Shown here in pieces: positions 57,430 through 64,000 of a stretch of 64,000 nucleotides of DNA (position 1 is its first letter; each line of letters starts with the position of its first letter). The notes under the pieces were generated by a model. That model was not told the DNA's origin. It ran no database searches and saw only the letters and a program-made list of their open reading frames with translations. Source of the stretch: Lithospermum erythrorhizon (Eukaryota > Streptophyta > Magnoliopsida > Boraginales > Boraginaceae); NCBI GenBank assembly GCA_019722365.1, contig JADFUC010000169.1:1-64000 (forward strand), given 5' to 3'. The position numbers and the translations under genes are program-made.

Positions 57430-57720
57430 CTAACTCTCCCCCTTTTGTCCATACAAAAAGGAAACAGAGAGTAATTCTAGGAAAGTATAAAGTGTATCAA
57501 CAAGACAACCATATGATTTAGAGTAAGGGATAGGATTCTTTCTGGGTGGGTTCTTAACCCCATGGTTGACACGTATACCTTTGCTTTTTGGAACAGAGGA
57601 AGGTCCTGATGTATCTGTGCTTTGCTTAAACCTACCCAAGAGATCACCAGGATGAAAGCCTTCACTTGTGTTTGGAGAATATGCTGTGGTGTAGTTTTTT
57701 ACTCCACTTCATCTTATGTG
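57430..57720 (-). pseudogene. C-terminal tail of a SIRE-like copia env-like/pol ORF
   Basis: The minus-strand frame reads SPNTSEGFHPGDLLGRFKQ, then SSVPKSKGIRVNHGVKNPP, and ends LSVSFLYGQKGES followed by a stop. The last codons lie inside AAAAGGGGGAGAG, a polypurine tract. Plant SIRE-type copia elements end their last ORF in just this way, with a KGES-type tail encoded by the tract. No enzyme domain is present. The link with the env-like piece at 59.5-60.3 kb is inferred from order and strand. Confidence 0.45.
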
Positions 57721-58060
57721 CGAGGCGTCATGCGAGTCATCTTCCATGACCTCTTTTGTTGGCAATAGCACTTTGTGTCCCGCAGGGTTCTTACAGTGAC
57801 TTTCACTCGATTCGGCATCATTCTTTTGATACTTCTTTATCGGACTATATGGAACATCTAATTTGTCGTTATATTTTTTGCTCCGCTACCATCTTATGGT
57901 GCCGGGAGGAGCATTAAATAGAATCGTCTTCCATGACCTCTTATGTTGTATGCTTGCTGTATCCACGGGTTCTTAGAGTGACTTTTCACTCAATTCGACA
58001 TCATTCTTTGATACTTCTTTATCGAACTATGGAAAATCTAGGTTGTAAATGCGTCCTTTT
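57690..58060 (-). repeat. Imperfect tandem duplication, about 178-bp period
   Basis: Two copies, at about 57696-57872 and 57873-58050, share TTTTT[A/G]CTCC, CATCTTATG, TCTTCCATGACCTCTT, GGTTCTTA[C/G]AGTGACTTT and CATTCTTT.GATACTTCTTTATCG. The two have diverged by substitutions and small indels. The translation of one copy appears to belong to the upstream part of the env-like tail. Confidence 0.75.
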
Positions 58061-58339
58061 CCAAAGTCTACGCATACGTAGAGATTGTCTAGAAATGTCA
58101 TTAGACCCCCAAAGGCGTCTGGTAGAATGCTTCTTCTTCATCCTCAATATCGCCAGAGATCCTTCATCTTCTTCATCGATTGTTTAAACCCATATCTATC
58201 TTCATTTTTTTTCCAACTCACAATAACGAATTTTGAGATTTTGAACATTTTCTTTCTTAAGAAGACTTAGGCGATCTTGAGTCATACATGCCACGTTGCC
58301 ATTTTTCTAAGTTTCCTTTTGAGCCTTCTTGTATGTTGA

Positions 58340-59300
58340 TGGAACAAATTATATTCTACCAAAATGCCAGTCGTGTAGTAGTACGGTGCTTTCCAGTAAA
58401 GGGTCGAATCCACTAAGAACTATTTTACTTAAATTACTTGCTTAATTGCTTAAATGAAATAAGTATTAGAATTGATTGTACTAAACTAGTTAAACTTAAA
58501 CTAGCAGTGCAATTAGAAGAGAGATAAACTTATGAATAAAAGTTACCGGGGGTATCGGCTTCGCTTTAACGGTAGTATTACCCAAATAATAGATTTATCG
58601 GCGCTAGGGTCAATTTCGTTAGTTAAAAGGTATACCGTTAAGTTCATATGCACCGAGTGTTTAATTAATCTCTATGTCACTAGTGAAATTAATTAGCTAA
58701 AAACACGAGCGCAAGAGGAAATCTATTAGAACGATTCATGTGTTATGTGACTTTCCGTATAAACCCACTAATTAACTTAATCAAGTGATACATTATGCCT
58801 TCCTTTCGGACCGAGGGTTCACGTAATACTCGAGGATTCTACATTATAAAAGAATTGGCGATTCACAAAACAATCAAATCAAATTAAAGTTCAATGATTA
58901 ATACTAATTTTAATTATAATAACTTCAAAATCAGGATAGAAAAATATTTGTCAGAGACTACATGAACCCCGGTAATAATAAATTTAACTAATACTCATCT
59001 TAGAAATAATTCATAAATAATATTATTGAAAGCGTAAAATTAACTAAGAGTATGAATAAAGAGTAGAAAAACTATCAATTGTCTTGATGAAGCTTGATAG
59101 AAATAAAAAAGAGTAATAGTACAGCTGTGGGTTTTCCGTATGAAAAAAAAGAATAATGATCTTTGTGTGTGATTTTTTTTAAGTATATTCCCATGAGCCA
59201 TTAGAGCCATTGTGTTGGTTGCCAGCATAATAGTGCCTTCATATATATTCACATATTAGGTCATTTGACCTATTTAATTAACGATCTAGGCCCGTCTTTT
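58340..59300. other. AT-rich noncoding block, resembles 44.82-45.65 kb
   Basis: Opens with GTCGAATCCACTAAGAAC (58404) and runs into TTAATTA-rich sequence. No gene is recognised. The short minus-strand frame at 59040-59252 lies in low-complexity sequence. It may be an insertion that splits the env-like ORF from its C-terminal tail. Confidence 0.35.
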
Positions 59301-59529
59301 ATTAATTGTTTTGAACTTCTTTAATTTACTTCTTTTTCTCTAAGTTATTCAAAAATTCACAACTTTTATCCAATATTCCTACAAAATACAAAACTCAATA
59401 AATATAACATATTTGTCACTTAGACAATAAAAACACATTACATATAGCAATTAAAGCACGACAATATTCCCAAAATATGTGACAATGTGAATTAATCATG
59501 CATCCACTTCCGTTTCCTGTTATTTACCA

Positions 59530-60290
59530 ATTTAGGTCCAATTCCATAAAGTACCTTTTAGAGCACTTGTCCTCATTTTCAGCATAGCCTCCCACCAGTC
59601 GATGGACATCTTTTTAAATATCCCTGGTGATGGGGGTTTCCATAAGGGAGGAGCAAGGTGATCGCATGCTTTTTTAATAATAGAGTTGGGAACCAAGTAA
59701 TCCAGATTGATCTGCTTCTCCTTGAGAATGAAATACATCAGCATGAGATCCAGTGGAGTGACCCTATCATAATTTATGGTTCTCTGGACAAGATAAGAGG
59801 CTACTATATAGTGCAAGAATTTGTGTGTTTTACCTTAAAGTTCTTCGATTTGAGAGCGACATACTCCGAAAACCCTTGAGTATGAGTGCTCTTCGATTCA
59901 ATCTTGATGTCCTTTGTGAGACCCTAAAAGTTTGTGAAAGCTGCCTTGTGAGCTGCGGCTTCTCGCTCGACAAGTGAACCTGCGGCCCTGCTTCGGCTGA
60001 AGGAGAAGTTTGCATAGAATAACTTGACGGAATCGGGATAAACTTTGCCACCGAGGGCCGGCAATTTGAACCATTTTGTGTTTTGATTTTTAGAGTAAGC
60101 GAAAAATGTGAAAAAAATTGGTGAAGAAAAATAAATCTGACAAAATGCCACGAACACGGAAGCGGGGGCAAAAGCGTTTTGAAAATAGTTTGATCTTTGG
60201 CGAGAGAAAGAAAAAAGCATCAAACTCAGTTTTTGATTTCTTTCCTTTTGAAGATGAATCGGCAACCATTTTTCTTTTTGAAGCCATTTA
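59530..60290 (-). pseudogene. Env-like ORF / 'putative plant transposon protein' domain
   Basis: The minus strand reads MASKRKMVADSSSKGKKSK then FDAFFFLSPK (60287 on). A frame change follows, then VYPDSVKLFYANFSFSRS (about 60045-59990), the conserved PxLVxxFYxNL-type motif. Another frame at 59816-59532 carries LHYIVASYLVQ-type sequence, NYDRVTPLDLMLMYFIL and KQINLDYLVPNSI. This order matches the Pfam family named putative plant transposon protein, which is the extra ORF called env-like in SIRE-type copia elements. Frameshifts make it nonfunctional. No signal peptide or transmembrane segment is preserved. Confidence 0.7.
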
Positions 60291-60299
60291 GAGAAGAAA

Positions 60300-60844
60300 A
60301 AAAAGATTTTGTGAGAGCTCAAGAAGAGTAGCTGATGCCAATTTATCATCGAAAAGGTAGAATTGTTTCCCCCAATTAAGCAGAAAAACAAGCTGACAAA
60401 AAAGCGGGAAAAATTTAAATTAAACTATTTACAAAAACTTACCAGGACGTGGTGAAGAGAATTTCTGATTATTCGGAGATTGGCGCCATGATCCTCAACC
60501 CAATTCTTTTCTCCACAGAAGGATTTCTTTCTCACCAATCTTATGGAGTACTTTTCTTGATATTTGATTCTTCAAAAATGGTACTCAACTTTTTAGTAAG
60601 TCCTTTAAAGTACATTCTCTCACAAATTTATGCGTGTTTTTGAGTAATAGTAATGAGATCCTTAATGTATCTCATCTTCATTAAGGAGTAAGGGCAACTC
60701 TAGCAGCAGCTTAACCTTGGCCTTAAATTATTATCGAATCTTAGTTACATTAAAATTCTTTTAATCCATAAGGCTTTAGAACAACAAATTGAGATAGTAA
60801 CATAATTTGATTCAACATATTTTTTGAGGATTGCTTTGGTGATC
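60300..60844. other. Noncoding stretch between env-like ORF and LTR D
   Basis: No gene is recognised. The plus-strand 64-codon frame at 60449-60643 has no known motif. Position suggests remnant sequence of the SIRE-like element upstream of its env-like ORF. Confidence 0.35.
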
Positions 60845-63170
60845 CGCAATAGCAGCAGCACGATTAAATGCGCCCCGAGGTTAGAATGGAGTCCATATCA
60901 CGAGACACCCAGTCGCCAATCGATGGATGACCCCCAAATTTAAAAAGACACGTATAGAAGTAACTTGATAGAACAATATCTGACGAGATAAGAACAATTT
61001 TTAAGAAAAGAATAAAATCGTGATGTTTCTTGTACAATAACAGCTTGATATACAATAATCTCCCAACTCCGAAATATCGACATACAATAGCCGAAATTCC
61101 AAAATAATAACAATATAAACAACCTGACTACAATCCAAAAACAAACGAGGCTGTGAGGATCCAGCTACCTTTATGCATTTCTAGGCTCTAAAGGCACGAT
61201 CCTTCCGAAACAAGCGAAAATAATCTGGCTTGCCCGCTGTCAGCCCTAGCATTGAAAATGCGTCCATGCTTGAAATAGAATTGTAAGGCTGCGAAGCTTA
61301 GTGAATATATACCTCGAAAGTGAAATTAACTGATCACGCCTGAGTGTAATAAACTAGTTAATCCCGCGTAAAATAGATAAGTAGTACATGATATGTTTTC
61401 AACAAGATCGTGTTATGAAGTTATTAGCATTTCACTATCAGTTTCATATGTTCATAATTAGCTATCACCAACATTCGAATAATGGCGATCAACAATAACA
61501 TTCGTACATTTCAAGAAACTGTAATAATAATAACGCTTCACCGATTCTACTCTATCAACACGACAGAAATGCGACATCGCTGACTAAACAACTAATCCAA
61601 GCAAGTCATGACTCATCGCTTAACTATGATACTACTCGATCCATGACTAAACATTTCCGGTCAACTCACTCTATCGGCTACGTGACTTCGATCATTTCAA
61701 TCAACTCAATATAAATCCGGTTCTACAACAAATGCGCATATAATCAACCTCGACTTTGCGGAGGAACTTATGCCCGAAATCGACATAAGCTATCACCGGA
61801 ATCGTAACTTGAGGTATGAAGCAAATCGCTATATGCGAAGTATAAGGTAAATACGGATAATACAACTCGTCACACATCTGACCACAAACCCAAAACACCA
61901 AGAATGACTAAAACAGCCCTGCTAACCCACTTGTCCTAATTCAACTCAACTTGACCACGCGCCTACACAACTCCAAGCGAAACCACCAGGCCAACGACTC
62001 CTTGAAGTCATATTGACATACAATTCAACACAAAATTATACACATACACATATTCGCAATTAAGTAAGTTAATTTACACCCGTGAGCTAAATACTCACCT
62101 TGGCTAACAATGAAATTACGCCTCGCCTATTTAGTCCGCTGCCTCTTACCGCGGCTCACGCCCCAACCAAAAATACCGAACAAAACCATTACTACTTTTC
62201 TGTAATAACTCCGATTCCCGATTCAATTTCCTAACTTACAACCCCACTTTAGTAACAAATTGTTAAATTTAGGTAATAGATCACTAATTATGTTTAATTG
62301 ACAATTAAAATGATAAATTTCAACATGATACCCCGTCGATCGGCCTCCCCGATACCCGCAGCGCGGCGCTTTAAACAAACTTACATCTGACCCCAAAATC
62401 AACTTTAAACTAGTATGCCATTATTAACAACCTTAATTCCAAAACCCAAATACTACTCACTTTACTAACTTATATCGGCTTTAATCTACTGACCACACAA
62501 AAAGTCGCATACTCAAACATCTATTAAAGTCCCTTAACATACTTTTACAACTTAAAAGTGATTTGGAAAAAGTCTACCTAAAATTCAACTAACTTATTCA
62601 ACACATTTCAACCCCAAAAATCGATTATTATCACTTCTAACCACATAATCCAAGCTTAGATGATACATCTCTACCATTTTAAAGTCTCAAAACTCAAATC
62701 GTAAAAAGTCAATAAAAGTCAAACTTATAAAAATGGTCAACTATAGCTCAAAATATCAAGATTTGAAGATTAAAAACATACCTTAGATAATCAAGAGATG
62801 AAGAACAAGATTATGGAGTAAATTGCAACAAGATTCCACCAAGAAAATGAAAAAATTTCAAGGTTTGGGGTGAATAGGGGGGTTTCGGCCTTCCTTAGGG
62901 AGAAAAGGGGGTTTGGGGATTTTTGGATGATGATGAATAGTGATGTGGGAGTTGGTGAAAGATATTTCTAGAGTTGTGTTTGAGTCTCGTTTGGTTTGCG
63001 GTTTAATTTCTCTTCTCGGTTTAACAACACAACTCGAACATGTGAGGCAAGCCACCGAATAATATTATCACTTTCAAGCGACATTGTCTTATCGGCACAA
63101 ATTATAATACAACGCTCGATCGAACAACAAGAATAATATTAAAATAATGCTATATGGGCAGGTTATTTCA
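60845..63170 (-). mobile_element. Gypsy LTR D (diverged relative of LTRs A-C)
   Basis: On the minus strand it starts TGAAATAACCTGCCC (compare TGTAATAACCCG of LTR A). It has a pyrimidine-rich leader, AAGGTATG (63-like splice-donor site at 62784-62777), the spaced TTGAC motifs (62740-62708), a single palindrome-like unit near 61830 and a U5-like CATCCATCGATTGGCGACT near 60936. It is flanked on both sides by pieces of an oppositely evolving copia element on the same strand. No primer site, gag or second LTR was found, so it is probably a solo LTR. Confidence 0.6.
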
Positions 63171-63269
63171 ATCCCTACTATTCCAATTCGCAATAGCAGA
63201 TCCAACCACACATAGCGTTCACAGCGTGATTTTCCACAGATGCATGCATTAAAGGCCGCGATAACTTGT

Positions 63270-63895
63270 TAGATTAGAATCAATATTCATGTGATACCTG
63301 ATGAAGACATTTTGAGATCCTTTGAGGTATCTCAATATCCTCTTGATGGCAGTTAAGTCAATTTCCCTTGGATCTGTCTGGTATTTTGCATAATTGCTGA
63401 TAGCTAGAGCCACGTCACGGGCGACTAGCGGCTACTCTGGCTCAAATTTCTCATAATTTTGCAGTACTCTTGTTGATTCACCTGTTCACCTGGGGTGGTA
63501 AGTTCCCCTCTGTTTGCATTTTAACATGAGTATTAACTACTCGGGCTTGATCCATATTAAGGTCCCTCAAAATAGCTATTATGCGTTCAGCTTGATGTAT
63601 GATTTTTCCTCCAGTGGTTTGTTGAATTTGAAGATTTAGACATTCTGTCAGCATTCCTTTTCTGACATTGAATATTATACTTAACGCTTCTGCTACTACT
63701 TCACATAAACAACCATCAGTAGACCCACAGTTAATAGAATCAATTAGAATATATGCAATTAAAATTATGTCCATCATCTATCTTAATAAACAGTTGTTGA
63801 TCAGTAGTAGTTCTTTGAAACCTATTCTCAGCAAACCAAAGATACAGTCTGTCATACCATGGTTGACTTAACCCCGAATATTACGTGATTGATCT
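63270..63895 (-). pseudogene. SIRE/Tork-like copia reverse transcriptase and RNase H start
   Basis: The minus strand reads QPWYDRLYLWFAENRFQRTT (from about 63855), LFIKIDDGHN, a degraded form of the catalytic QIYVDDIIFGST segment in which NCGSTDGCLCEV survives, NLQIQQTTGGKIIHQAE, LNMDQARVVNTHV, then AKYQTDPREIDLTAIKRIL and RYLKGS (about 63385-63315). This is the standard order of a plant copia RT running into RNase H. The aspartates of YVDD are lost. Homology ends near 63270, about 100 bases before LTR D. Confidence 0.85.
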
Positions 63896-64000
63896 TTAGG
63901 GGGCGTGATTATTTTTCTTTAAGTCACAAATCACAGTAGTTGTTCAGAATTCTTATTCGTCTTTGATGAATCAAAATCTTTGATCTCCTTATCAAAACGA
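63896..64000. other. Right edge of window, likely continuation of the copia pol
   Basis: The last 100 bases should encode the RT part upstream of the WYDR motif on the minus strand, but the translation is too degraded to confirm. Confidence 0.3.

Overview
This window looks like a repeat-dominated stretch of a flowering-plant nuclear genome. The evidence is AT-rich spacer DNA, Ty1/copia and Ty3/gypsy LTR retrotransposons, an L1-type LINE, a CACTA (En/Spm) DNA transposon, a Stowaway MITE, and one intact plant-specific gene. Eudicot is the likeliest setting. A finer placement cannot be read from the sequence. Nearly all transposon coding sequence is broken by stops and frameshifts, so most copies are old. 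No RNA gene, CRISPR array or prokaryote-style operon was seen.

Layout. 1-7.3 kb: spacer with a copia-like LTR (about 1.64-2.56 kb) and two inverted copies of one noncoding block (0.70-1.25 and 6.42-6.76 kb). About 7.3-15.63 kb: a degenerate CACTA element with subterminal repeats, a TNP2-like transposase, a second ORF and a clear right terminus at 15630. 15.65-26.8 kb: three LTRs of one gypsy family, A (+), B (-) and C (+, partial). B is followed by a tRNA-iMet primer site, gag, protease and a truncated RT. A Stowaway MITE lies at 19.64-19.80 kb. 27.0-28.5 kb: LINE reverse transcriptase (-). 29.6-32.3 kb: copia pol remnants (+) with a polypurine tract and the start of a 3' LTR. 33.7-36.2 kb: AT-rich spacer. 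36.26-38.01 kb: three tandem copies of a ~0.58 kb unit just upstream of an LTR-like promoter. 38-44.8 kb: Tat/Ogre-like gypsy remnant. 46.25-46.72 kb: a second Tat-like RT, cut by a copia LTR and gag (46.72-48.05 kb). 48.06-50.24 kb: Tat/Retand-like gag, primer site and LTR on the minus strand. 50.2-52.3 kb: spacer.

The one convincing host gene is at 52303-53502 (+). It is an intact 399-codon ORF resembling the plant family annotated PHLOEM PROTEIN 2-LIKE A10. After it come an inverted partner of the 46.7 kb copia LTR (54.71-55.42 kb), then minus-strand pieces in the order expected of one dispersed SIRE-like copia element: RT at 63.9-63.3 kb, env-like ORF at 60.3-59.5 kb, C-terminal tail with polypurine tract near 57.4 kb, and an LTR-like block to about 56.15 kb. 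It is interrupted by gypsy LTR D (63.17-60.85 kb).

The genes do not form a pathway; the window is a record of nested and inverted insertions around one gene. The most unusual structures are the array of short palindromes inside the gypsy LTRs, the inverted LTR pairs that could form long hairpins, W-box-like clusters beside a splice-donor-like site in those LTRs, and the 0.58 kb triplication carrying a perfect 9-bp stem. No new defence or metabolic system is visible. All family calls come from reading motifs by eye, without database searches.
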